Origin: Methanothrix sp. | Lineage (GTDB): Archaea; Halobacteriota; Methanosarcinia; Methanotrichales; Methanotrichaceae | NCBI GenBank assembly: GCA_023229165.1 | Contig: JALNZQ010000019.1 | Span: 1 to 20,035, forward strand | Reading direction: 5' to 3' | Length of the DNA stretch: 20,035 bases | Part shown: positions 13,079-19,174 of the stretch, piece after piece | Layout: every line of letters begins with the position of its first letter | Numbering within the stretch: position 1 is the first letter of the stretch | Program-made: the position numbers and the translations under genes | Notes under the pieces: generated by a model | What the model was told of the DNA's origin: nothing | What the model saw: the letters and a program-made list of their open reading frames with translations, nothing else | Database searches by the model: none

Positions 13079-13084
13079 TATATT
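13079..13084 (+). promoter_or_regulatory. Possible promoter -10 before tRNA-Gly(UCC)
   Basis: AATTATATTATAAAA resembles the -10 context of the other promoters but lacks a -35 hexamer at 17 bp. It would lie about 40 bp before tRNA-Gly(UCC). Confidence 0.3.
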
Positions 13085-13124
13085 ATAAAATTTAGATATT
13101 AATGATTAATTAAAAGAATATTAT

Positions 13125-13200
13125 GCGGTAGTCGCATAGTGGTATTGCGCCACTCTTCCAAAGTGGATTTTCGTGAGTTCGATTCTCACCTACCGCACCA
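13125..13200 (+). tRNA. tRNA-Gly (UCC)
   Basis: Acceptor GCGGTAG/CTACCGC, D-stem GCAT/GCGC, anticodon arm CCACT-CTTCCAA-AGTGG with UCC at 13157-13159, T-arm GTGAG-TTCGATT-CTCAC, discriminator A and encoded CCA. Reads GGA/GGG. Last tRNA of cluster 2. Confidence 0.95.
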
Positions 13201-13223
13201 TTTTAAATAAAGAAAGGTTTTAT

Positions 13224-13451
13224 ATGATTAAAGTTACAATTAGAAAAGATAATGAAGAAAGTAAAACAATTAATTGGTGGGTAGAGGGTTTTGAAAATAG
13301 AGAAATTAATGATGAAGATATTATAAATGTATTAGATATGATAGATACTTCAAGAAAGAGTATAATAGAAGTTATGAGAAAAAGACAAGGATTAGAAGCT
13401 GAAAAGAAGATGAGTAATTTATATTTAATTCAAGTAGATAGAAATGTTTAA
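13224..13451 (+). CDS. Hypothetical protein, 75 aa
   Basis: Not recognised. The start at ATG 13224 is preceded by AAAGGTTTT; longer readings would run into tRNA-Gly and are rejected. The product is charged, with a beta-like MIKVTIRK opening, Trp-Trp at about 22-23 and a helical, Lys/Glu-rich C-terminal half. It probably lies on the same transcript as tRNA-Gly(UCC). Confidence 0.65.
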   Translation: MIKVTIRKDNEESKTINWWVEGFENREINDEDIINVLDMIDTSRKSIIEVMRKRQGLEAEKKMSNLYLIQVDRNV

Positions 13452-13515
13452 TATTGTAGATAAAGAAAGTTTAAGAAATATTATAGATAATGGTGGAACA
13501 GTAAAAATACCATAG
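13444..13515 (+). CDS. Possible small ORF, 23 aa
   Basis: MFNIVDKESLRNIIDNGG followed by TVKIP. It overlaps the previous gene's end by 8 bp, as many genes here do, and its composition is protein-like, but there is no good ribosome site. It could be the N-terminal remnant of a longer gene. Confidence 0.3.
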   Translation: MFNIVDKESLRNIIDNGGTVKIP

Positions 13516-13540
13516 AATTATATGAAAAGGAAATGAAAAA

Positions 13541-13756
13541 ATGGATAAGAAAAAAATAGATTGTTTTTTGTTTTTTGAACCAATTACAGAAGAAAAATTT
13601 AAAAAATCTTTACCATACCAAATTATTATTTTTGTAATATTAATGGTAATTTTGATAAGTTTAAGTTATATTAATGATAAATATTTTAATAATAAAAAAG
13701 AAAGTAAAGAAGTACAAAAGACTGAACAAAATTTAGAAGTAAAATATGTGTACTGA
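13541..13756 (+). CDS. Small single-pass membrane protein, 71 aa
   Basis: One strong transmembrane helix at about residues 27-46 (YQIIIFVILMVILISLSYI) is flanked by a 25-residue N-terminal part and a Lys/Glu-rich C-terminal tail. AAAAGGAAA precedes the ATG. There is no cleavable signal. Small phage membrane proteins of this type include holin, antiholin and inhibitor functions, but nothing here selects one. Confidence 0.65.
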   Translation: MDKKKIDCFLFFEPITEEKFKKSLPYQIIIFVILMVILISLSYINDKYFNNKKESKEVQKTEQNLEVKYVY

Positions 13757-13835
13757 TTATGCTATAAAAGTTTTAAAAGAATTATCAGAGATTATAAAAA
13801 ATATGTCTAAAAAAGATAATAAAAGAAGCAGATAA
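13746..13835 (+). CDS. Possible small ORF, 29 aa
   Basis: A Lys-rich helical peptide (MCTDYAIKVLKELSEIIKN and a basic tail ending KRSR). It starts 11 bp inside the membrane-protein gene's end. The ribosome site is weak. Its composition and overlap fit the local style; support is otherwise slight. Confidence 0.3.
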   Translation: MCTDYAIKVLKELSEIIKNMSKKDNKRSR

Positions 13836-13894
13836 AGAATATAAAAAATAAAAAGGAATAATTGATAGTATTATATTTTTAAGAAAGATTTATT

Positions 13895-14416
13895 ATGAGT
13901 TGGATAATGGTTGATATTGAAGCAGATGGCCCTGTACCAGGTTTATATTCAATGGTAGAATTAGGAGCAGTTATTGTTGAACATTCCTTAACTAAAACAT
14001 TTCATGGAAAATTAAAACCAATTTCTGATAATTATAAAGTTGATGCTTTAAGTAGTTTTAATAGAACTAGAGATGATACTTTAAAATTTGATGATCCATT
14101 ATATGTTATGACAGAATTTGAAAAATGGATTAATAAAAATTCTAATGGAAGACATATGTTTATATCAGATAATAATGGTTTTGATTGGATGTTTACTTGT
14201 TATTATTTTCATAAATTTTTAAATAATAATCCTTTTGGCTATTCTTCTACAAATTTAGGCTCACTATATAAAGGCATGGTTAAAAATACTTTTAAAAATT
14301 TTAAGAAACTTAGAAAAACAGCACATACTCATAATCCTGTAGATGATGCTGTTGGTAATGCAGAAGCTTTATTATATATGTATGATAATATGAATTTAAA
14401 TATTGATTTAAGATAA
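13895..14416 (+). CDS. DEDDh 3'-5' exonuclease (RNase T/DnaQ-like)
   Basis: A 173-aa exonuclease removing 3' nucleotides from RNA or DNA with two metal ions. Exo I is MVDIEADGP with D7 and E9, Exo II is FISDNNGFDWMF with D97 (or D92), and Exo III is HNPVDDAVGNAEAL with H146 and D151, the DEDDh order. The N-terminal DIEADGP resembles phage proteins annotated as RNase T-like exonucleases. The ribosome site (AAGAAAG) is modest. It starts the run of nucleic-acid and nucleotide metabolism genes. The substrate cannot be told from sequence; tRNA end trimming or DNA processing are both possible. Confidence 0.85.
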   Translation: MSWIMVDIEADGPVPGLYSMVELGAVIVEHSLTKTFHGKLKPISDNYKVDALSSFNRTRDDTLKFDDPLYVMTEFEKWINKNSNGRHMFISDNNGFDWMFTCYYFHKFLNNNPFGYSSTNLGSLYKGMVKNTFKNFKKLRKTAHTHNPVDDAVGNAEALLYMYDNMNLNIDLR

Positions 14417-14420
14417 TAAT

Positions 14421-15059
14421 ATGAATATAGAAATTAAAGAAATAAGAAAAAGAGTATTTTTATTAAAATTTAATAATCAATATGATATAACTAGTACTTT
14501 TATGAGATTACAAGAATTTTATGAGTCTCCATATAAAGGTATTCGTGGTTGCTATTTTACTTTAGAAGAATATATGGATATATATGCAAAAGAAAATGGA
14601 AATTTTACATATACTACTGATTGGTCAGGCTTTAATATTCCTGATAATATAGTAAGAGAGTTTTTTAGATTATTTGAAAATAAATTATTAAATAAGGAAA
14701 GAAATTTGTTAGATAAAATTTCTTTTTTATTAAATAATGATGAAAAATTTTACTTAATAGGTGTATATAAAAGTCATGATTTAGAACATGAAATATCTCA
14801 TGCTTATTATTATCTTGATAAAAAATATAAAAAAACAATGAATTTAATAACAGATAAGCTAGATAGAAATTTTTTTAATGATATATATAATAAATTATTA
14901 AATATGGATTATTGTAAAAATGTAATAATGGATGAAATTCAAGCATATTTAGCTACATCTAATAAAGCATATTTAAAAAGAGTACTAAATTTAATTAATA
15001 TAGATGATATTGTAAATATTTATAAAGAAAAATTTAATGATAAAGATAAATATTGTTAA
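14421..15059 (+). CDS. Putative HExxH zinc metallopeptidase-like protein, 212 aa
   Basis: The segment SHDLEHEISHAYYYL contains H123-E124-x-x-H127, the zinc-binding and catalytic motif of gluzincin peptidases. Glu172 in MDEIQAYLATS, 45 residues later, could be the third ligand; a D/E-E-x-x-AY sequence is common at that place in small HExxH families. There is no signal peptide, so any action would be cytoplasmic. It starts 4 bp after the exonuclease. The catalytic motif is seen; the protease function and target are inferred, and the family is not recognised. Confidence 0.65.
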   Translation: MNIEIKEIRKRVFLLKFNNQYDITSTFMRLQEFYESPYKGIRGCYFTLEEYMDIYAKENGNFTYTTDWSGFNIPDNIVREFFRLFENKLLNKERNLLDKISFLLNNDEKFYLIGVYKSHDLEHEISHAYYYLDKKYKKTMNLITDKLDRNFFNDIYNKLLNMDYCKNVIMDEIQAYLATSNKAYLKRVLNLINIDDIVNIYKEKFNDKDKYC

Positions 15060-15096
15060 TTTATTTATATTAGATATTTTTATAATTGGAGAATAT

Positions 15097-15603
15097 ATGA
15101 AGAGTTTTATTGATCGTGGTAGAATTAAAAGTGTTGTTCATAATTTAGGTAAACAGATAACAAGAGATTATAGAGATAAAGATTTGGTTGTCGTTGGTTT
15201 ATTAAGAGGTGCCTTTATTTTTTGTTCTGATTTAATTAGAGAAATAGATTTACCATTAGAAATAGATTTTATGATAGCAAGTAGATTTGATAATAATAAT
15301 CAAGGTAGAAATGATGTTAAAATAATTTTAGATTTAAATACATCTATAGAAGGAAGAGATGTATTACTTGTTGAAGATATAATTTTAACAGGTAAAACTT
15401 TTGCTAAAGTTTTAGATATTTTAAAATCTAGAAATCCTAAATCTTTAAAAACTTGTGTTTTAGTAAGAAATCATGAATCTAATAGAGAATGTTGTGTAAA
15501 TATAGATTATTGTGGTTTTGATATAAAAAATGAATTTATTTGTGGATATGGATTAGATAATAAACAAAAAGATAGAAATTTATCAGATATATGGATAGTT
15601 TAA
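15097..15603 (+). CDS. Hypoxanthine-guanine phosphoribosyltransferase-like protein
   Basis: The family transfers ribose-5-phosphate from PRPP to hypoxanthine or guanine. The 168-aa protein has VVGLLRGAFIF (loop I region, 32-42), the PRPP motif LVEDIILTGKTF (91-102) and the C-terminal FICGYGLDNKQKDRNL, which closely follows the HPRT signature GYGLDYNEKYRNL. In the PRPP motif the expected EDIIDTG reads EDIILTG: the Asp that acts as general base (Asp137 in the human enzyme) is Leu97. Activity may be weak, altered or lost. TTGGAG 7 bp upstream selects ATG 15097. Confidence 0.88.
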   Translation: MKSFIDRGRIKSVVHNLGKQITRDYRDKDLVVVGLLRGAFIFCSDLIREIDLPLEIDFMIASRFDNNNQGRNDVKIILDLNTSIEGRDVLLVEDIILTGKTFAKVLDILKSRNPKSLKTCVLVRNHESNRECCVNIDYCGFDIKNEFICGYGLDNKQKDRNLSDIWIV

Positions 15604-15604
15604 T

Positions 15605-15632
15605 TTGATTTTTTAAAATTATTTGTTATATT
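15605..15632 (+). promoter_or_regulatory. Promoter, TTGATT-N16-TATATT
   Basis: TTGATT (15605-15610) overlaps the end of the HPRT-like gene's intergenic start, and TATATT (15627-15632) follows after 16 bp with extended TG (15624-15625). It would drive the run from 15667 through ptsH, thyA and folA. Confidence 0.65.
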
Positions 15633-15666
15633 ATTCCATAGTTATTTTATATTAAGGATAAAATTA

Positions 15667-15888
15667 ATGAAAAAAGAATTAGCTGGATTTATTAATGGTT
15701 ATGTAGCTACAGAATCTTATGGTAATAGTAATAATTTTTCTTTAGTTATAGAAAAAATAACAGTATTTTTAACTAATACCACTGATAAAATTCATATAAT
15801 TACTAATTTGCCATCACCATTTCCTATAGAATTAGACAATAGTAATCTAACATTAGAATTTCAAGTTTCAAGTGATAAAGGTTTATAA
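15667..15888 (+). CDS. Hypothetical protein, 73 aa
   Basis: Not recognised. AAGGAT precedes the ATG. The product alternates polar and hydrophobic residues in a beta-rich pattern (FSLVIEKITVFL, IHIITNLPSPFPIEL, LTLEFQVSS), which suggests a small beta-sandwich or barrel. First gene after its promoter. Confidence 0.7.
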   Translation: MKKELAGFINGYVATESYGNSNNFSLVIEKITVFLTNTTDKIHIITNLPSPFPIELDNSNLTLEFQVSSDKGL

Positions 15889-15889
15889 T

Positions 15890-15955
15890 ATGTTAAAAAA
15901 GTTTTTAATATTGTTCCACAAGTTATTAATATTAGAAGTGTATGAATATGAATGA
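15890..15955 (+). CDS. Possible small hydrophobic ORF, 21 aa
   Basis: MLKKFLILFHKLLILEVYEYE starts 1 bp after the previous stop and overlaps the next gene by 14 bp. It would be a short membrane helix. There is no ribosome site of its own, so translation would depend on coupling; it may be spurious. Confidence 0.25.
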   Translation: MLKKFLILFHKLLILEVYEYE

Positions 15956-16151
15956 AAATTTTGATATAGCTTATAGTTTTGATATATCTAAAGATGAAGA
16001 TAAAAAACTTAAAAAATGGCAGGAAAAGCATAGAAAAAAATGCAAAAGATTATTAACTTATTGTTTTACTCCAACTGGTATAGGTAATATAATTAAAGTT
16101 AGGTGTGATTGTGGGAAAGAATTAGATTTAACAGATGTAAGTAGTTGGTAA
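15942..16151 (+). CDS. Small Cys-containing protein, 69 aa
   Basis: A charged N-terminal half (DKKLKKWQEKHRKKCKR) is followed by YCFTPTGIGNIIKVRC and DCGKELDLTDVSSW, which holds C-x(n)-C-x-C and looks like a half zinc ribbon with the glycine turn CDCGK. Short phage and bacterial proteins ending in a C-x-CG-DLTD pattern are familiar, but without known function. ATG 15942 or 15948 could be the start; neither has a strong ribosome site. Confidence 0.65.
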   Translation: MNMNENFDIAYSFDISKDEDKKLKKWQEKHRKKCKRLLTYCFTPTGIGNIIKVRCDCGKELDLTDVSSW

Positions 16152-16160
16152 GGAGGATAT

Positions 16161-16424
16161 ATGTTAGAAAGAGTTGTTAGAGTAATAAATCAATTCGGAA
16201 TTCATGCAAGACCTTCAGGGACAATAGTAAAAATAGCTTCAAAATATCCAAATAAAATAACATTATATTATGAAGAAAATAAAGCTAATGCAAAAAGCAT
16301 TATAGAAACAATGATGTTAGCTATGCCTGAAGGTGCATATATTAGAGTAGAAGTAGAAGGGAATGATTCAGAAAATGCATTAAATGATATTTGTAATGCA
16401 TTAACAAAAAATTATGAATATTAA
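16161..16424 (+). CDS. ptsH: HPr-like phosphocarrier protein
   Basis: An 87-aa HPr, the small PTS protein that passes phosphate from enzyme I to EIIA. His15 in QFGIHARPSG is the active-site histidine with its Arg17. Ser46 in NAKSIIETMMLAMPEGAYI is at the exact position phosphorylated by HPr kinase in Firmicutes, where it drives carbon catabolite repression. The length matches the family. AAGGAGGATAT gives one of the strongest ribosome sites in the window. It is unusual in a phage; it lies just before thyA. It may redirect host sugar uptake or catabolite control, or may serve as a decoy for HPr partners. Confidence 0.92.
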   Translation: MLERVVRVINQFGIHARPSGTIVKIASKYPNKITLYYEENKANAKSIIETMMLAMPEGAYIRVEVEGNDSENALNDICNALTKNYEY

Positions 16425-16453
16425 ATTAAATGTAATAATAAGGAGTATAATTT

Positions 16454-17290
16454 ATGAAGAATTATTTAGAAATTTTAGAAAGAATTTTGAAAGAAGGTGA
16501 ATTTAAACCTAATAGAACAGGTATAAGAACAAAATCTATTAGTGGAGCAATGTTAGAACATGATATGTCAAAAGGTTTTCCACTATTAACAACAAAACAC
16601 GTTTCTTTAAAAATGATTGCTACAGAACTTGAATTTTTTATTAAAGGTTTAAATAGTAAAAAATGGTTGCAAGATCGTAAATGTCATATTTGGGATGAAT
16701 GGTGTAATCCTAAGAAAGTTCCGTATGGAAATGATGAAGAAACAAAAAAGAAAATGGCACAAGAAGATGATTTAGGTAGAATTTATGGTGTACAGTGGAG
16801 AGATTTTAATGGTGTAGATCAATTAGCAAATATATTAAATAAAATTAAAACAAATCCAGATGATAGAAGAATGATTGTATCTGCATGGAATCCTGCAGAA
16901 TTAAATCAGATGGCATTACCACCATGTCATTTATTGTTTCAGATTGTTTGTACTGGTGAAAATTTAGAAACAGTTAACTTAAATTGGTATCAGCGTAGTT
17001 GTGATTATTGTTTAGGTATACCATTTAATATAGCTTCGTATTCATTACTTTTACAATTGATTGCTCTTGAAGCTAATAAAAAACCTGGTAGAGTGTGTGG
17101 TATGTTAGGTGATGTTCATATTTATGAAAATCATATTGAGACAGCTAAAATACAATTAGAACGTGAACCTATGTCATTACCAACATTAGAAATTCCTAAT
17201 TTTAATGGAGTTCTGAATTGGACTTCAGATAATTTTATTGTTCATGATTATAAAAATCATGGAAAATTAAAATATGAAATTGCTGTTTAG
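16454..17290 (+). CDS. thyA: Thymidylate synthase (ThyA)
   Basis: Converts dUMP to dTMP using methylene-tetrahydrofolate, which is oxidised to dihydrofolate. The 278-aa protein has RTGIRT with phosphate-binding Arg21, GFPLLTTKHV (41-50), DLGRIYGVQWRDF (106-118), the active-site Cys158 in ALPPCHLLFQ, QRSCDYCLGIPFNIASY (180-196) and GDVHIYENH. All catalytic segments are intact and the length is that of the bacterial enzyme. AAGGAG precedes the ATG. The next gene, 8 bp on, is DHFR, which regenerates tetrahydrofolate, so the pair forms a thymidylate cycle fed by dUTPase. Confidence 0.98.
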   Translation: MKNYLEILERILKEGEFKPNRTGIRTKSISGAMLEHDMSKGFPLLTTKHVSLKMIATELEFFIKGLNSKKWLQDRKCHIWDEWCNPKKVPYGNDEETKKKMAQEDDLGRIYGVQWRDFNGVDQLANILNKIKTNPDDRRMIVSAWNPAELNQMALPPCHLLFQIVCTGENLETVNLNWYQRSCDYCLGIPFNIASYSLLLQLIALEANKKPGRVCGMLGDVHIYENHIETAKIQLEREPMSLPTLEIPNFNGVLNWTSDNFIVHDYKNHGKLKYEIAV

Positions 17291-17298
17291 GAGATATA

Positions 17299-17775
17299 AT
17301 GATAATTTCAATAATTGCAGCAATGAGTAAAAATAGAGTAATTGGAAATGGTTTAGAAATTCCTTGGAAAATTAAAGGTGAACAAAAAAGATTTAAGGAA
17401 TTAACTATTGGTAAAACAATAGTTATGGGTAGAAAAACCTATAATTCTATTGGGAAAGCCTTACCATATAGAACAAATTTTGTAATATCTAAATCTATAA
17501 ATAATATAAAAGATTGTGATGTTTTTAGTAGTCTTGAAAATGTTATTGAATATTGTTCAGGAAATTTAGATGAATTATTTATTATTGGTGGTGGTACTAT
17601 TTATAAACAAGCATTACCTTATATAGATAAAATTTATTTAACAGTTATAAATAAAGAATTTAATGGTGATGTCTTTTTTCCTGAATTTGAAAAAGATTTT
17701 GAAATAGAAGGTATTCCTAAAGTTATTAATGGTGATATTTCTTATACTTATTATACTTATGTAAGAAAAAAATAA
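17299..17775 (+). CDS. folA: Dihydrofolate reductase
   Basis: Reduces dihydrofolate to tetrahydrofolate with NADPH. At 158 aa it matches bacterial DHFR. Landmarks are IISIIAAMSKNRVIGNG (2-18), IPWKIKGEQKRFK with Trp23 and acidic Glu28 in the place of the substrate-binding Asp/Glu, GKTIVMGRKTYNSIG (38-52), LPYRTNFVIS and the NADPH-binding IIGGGTIYKQAL. TAGGAGATATA, overlapping the thyA stop region, is the ribosome site, so the two genes are translated from one message. Confidence 0.97.
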   Translation: MIISIIAAMSKNRVIGNGLEIPWKIKGEQKRFKELTIGKTIVMGRKTYNSIGKALPYRTNFVISKSINNIKDCDVFSSLENVIEYCSGNLDELFIIGGGTIYKQALPYIDKIYLTVINKEFNGDVFFPEFEKDFEIEGIPKVINGDISYTYYTYVRKK

Positions 17776-17821
17776 CGTGATAATTTTAGAGATAATAAAA
17801 CATAAATTAGGAATAACCATA

Positions 17822-18127
17822 ATGAATATCAAAGAAAAAATTCATGAGATATTGATGGAGCTTAATCGTGGTAGAATAGTTGGAGAGAAAAAGCCACAAG
17901 ATAGGAAGAAAAAAACGTGTGGAGGAATTTCTATTTACTGTAGAAAATGTAAAAATGATTTATGCTCTGATGACTCCTTTATTAGTGATACTTATGACGA
18001 TGATGGAAATAATCATGTTAAGTATAAGTGTAAGAAGTGCGGGACGGAAGCTGATTTTAACTTTGATTTTTTTTTAGTCCCAATAAATTGGAAAGACATT
18101 AGGAATGCCAAGAATAATGTTTCTTGA
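17822..18127 (+). CDS. Zinc-ribbon protein of atypical base composition, 101 aa
   Basis: Two knuckles, IYCRKCKND (C-x2-C) and YKCKKCGTEAD (C-x2-C), separated by an acidic loop, form a typical four-Cys zinc ribbon in the C-terminal half; the N-terminus is basic. ATG 17822 with TTAGGAAT upstream is preferred to a GTG at 17777 that lacks a ribosome site. The DNA is noticeably richer in G and C than its neighbours and uses codons rare nearby (AAG, GAG, TGC, ACG, GCG-containing words), so recent acquisition is likely. Its function is unknown. Confidence 0.7.
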   Translation: MNIKEKIHEILMELNRGRIVGEKKPQDRKKKTCGGISIYCRKCKNDLCSDDSFISDTYDDDGNNHVKYKCKKCGTEADFNFDFFLVPINWKDIRNAKNNVS

Positions 18128-18412
18128 TATCTATGGTGTTTTATGCGTTCTAATTATGGTTTTTGGTGATAAAAAATATTAATGGAAGCTTGGAATTAGA
18201 AATAGAAGAATGGTTGAAAAGACATCCTTTTATTTCTGATTATATTATTATAGATGATGATAGAGATATGTTAGAAAAACAAATGAGTCATTTTTTTAAA
18301 GTAACAGATTCTTGTGAAGGTTTTAGTTCTAAAAATTTTGAAGATATTTTTAACTAATGAGGCTGTAGCCAATTCATTAAATTTAGAATATACAGATATA
18401 AGATTATTATAA
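18117..18412 (+). pseudogene. Decayed HAD-like phosphatase gene (SAK-type HAD)
   Basis: The 5' part encodes MFLDIYGVLCV, the HAD motif I FLDIDGVL with its second Asp changed to Tyr, and stops at 18180-18182. A different frame from 18163 encodes IEEWLKRHPFISDYIIIDDDRDM and KVTDSCEGFSSKNFEDI, the C-terminal half of HAD proteins of the RNA-repair-associated type (motif IV DDD). The middle of the domain is missing. A further shift in a T run near 18347 would open NEAVANSLNLEYTDIRLL up to 18412. So it has lost motif I, has an internal deletion and has at least one frameshift. It overlaps the zinc-ribbon gene's end by 11 bp. Confidence 0.7.
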
Positions 18413-18427
18413 AAATTTTTATAATAA
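18404..18427. repeat. 24-bp perfect palindrome
   Basis: TTATTATAAAAA and TTTTTATAATAA are exact inverted repeats with no spacer. It contains only A and T, ends with the decayed HAD gene and lies 12 bp before the next promoter-like sequence. It could be a weak terminator or an operator. Confidence 0.5.
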
Positions 18428-18438
18428 ATATAACTTGA

Positions 18439-18447
18439 TGTTATATT
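18439..18447 (+). promoter_or_regulatory. Probable promoter -10 (TG-T-TATATT)
   Basis: TGTTATATTATA repeats the extended -10 of the other promoters; the region 17 bp upstream (TTATAA) is a poor -35. It lies about 55 bp before the deoxyribosyltransferase gene. Confidence 0.45.
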
Positions 18448-18503
18448 ATATATTTATTGGTGGGTTACTTCTATGTAATATAAAACTATCAAAGGAGGTT
18501 GTT

Positions 18504-18986
18504 ATGGATAGTACCCCAATTAGAGTTTACCTTGCAGGTTACATACAAGGTAGTGTTATTGAAGAATGTAAATCTTGGCGTAAAAAAATACGTGATCATT
18601 ATATGAATTGGAAAGGTAAAGGATATCCTATAATTTGGTTTGATCCATTAAACGGAGAAGAAAAAGTAAGTGATGATGGTTTAAAATCAAATGTTCCTGC
18701 TAATGCTATTGTTCATCGTGATTATCAATGTGTAATAAAATCAGATATTATAGTGGTTAATACAGATACATTTGGTCAAAATAGACCATTAACAGGTACA
18801 ATGTTTGAATTAGCTTGGGGTTGGGAACATCATAAACCAATTATAATGATTACAAAAGAAGAATATTATAGAAAACATCCTTTTTGTTTAAATGCTGTAA
18901 GTAATTTTGTTAGTAGTGTTGATGAACTTTTAGAGCAAAAGATTATAAACTTCTATTTTAAGGGTTGGAATAATGCAATTTATTAA
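18504..18986 (+). CDS. Nucleoside 2-deoxyribosyltransferase-like protein
   Basis: A 160-aa protein of the family that exchanges bases between deoxynucleosides or hydrolyses dNMPs. RVYLAGYIQG (7-16) is the opening strand and loop, IIWFDPLNGE (43-52) and VHRDYQCVIKSDIIVVN (70-86) follow, and GTMFELAWGWEHHKPII (98-114) carries the catalytic Glu102. AAAGGAGG 5 bp upstream fixes the start at 18504; an in-frame ATG at 18435 lies in the promoter. It would salvage bases alongside dUTPase and thymidylate synthase. Whether it prefers purines or pyrimidines, nucleosides or nucleotides, is not visible. Confidence 0.88.
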   Translation: MDSTPIRVYLAGYIQGSVIEECKSWRKKIRDHYMNWKGKGYPIIWFDPLNGEEKVSDDGLKSNVPANAIVHRDYQCVIKSDIIVVNTDTFGQNRPLTGTMFELAWGWEHHKPIIMITKEEYYRKHPFCLNAVSNFVSSVDELLEQKIINFYFKGWNNAIY

Positions 18987-19026
18987 AATAGATAAATTTT
19001 TACTTAAAATAATGGGTAGTTTATAA
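18973..19026 (+). CDS. Possible small ORF, 17 aa
   Basis: MQFIKIDKFLLKIMGSL, overlapping the end of the deoxyribosyltransferase gene by 14 bp and joined to the next ATG by a TAATG overlap. No clear ribosome site; may be a remnant. Confidence 0.2.
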   Translation: MQFIKIDKFLLKIMGSL

Positions 19027-19094
19027 TGATAGAATTAAATAAAAATAATTATAACAATGCAAAAAATATATTTGGGTTAATAATGAAAAATTAG
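19026..19094 (+). pseudogene. Possible frameshifted small ORF
   Basis: The ORF MIELNKNNYNNAKNIF breaks at TTTGGG (about 19070); adding one T would continue as WVNNEKLAILDNYKVVEDDTEYF, which looks like real protein but lies in another frame. This suggests a one-base loss in a T run, in either the phage or the assembly. The downstream extent is unclear. Confidence 0.35.
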
Positions 19095-19174
19095 CAATTT
19101 TGGATAATTATAAAGTTGTAGAAGATGATACAGAATATTTTTTATGTATTATCATTATTAAAAAGGTTTTTTAT

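Noticed and set aside
17880..18077. 65-codon frame within the zinc-ribbon gene
   Set aside because: It is an out-of-frame shadow; the zinc-ribbon frame has paired C-x2-C motifs and a ribosome site.
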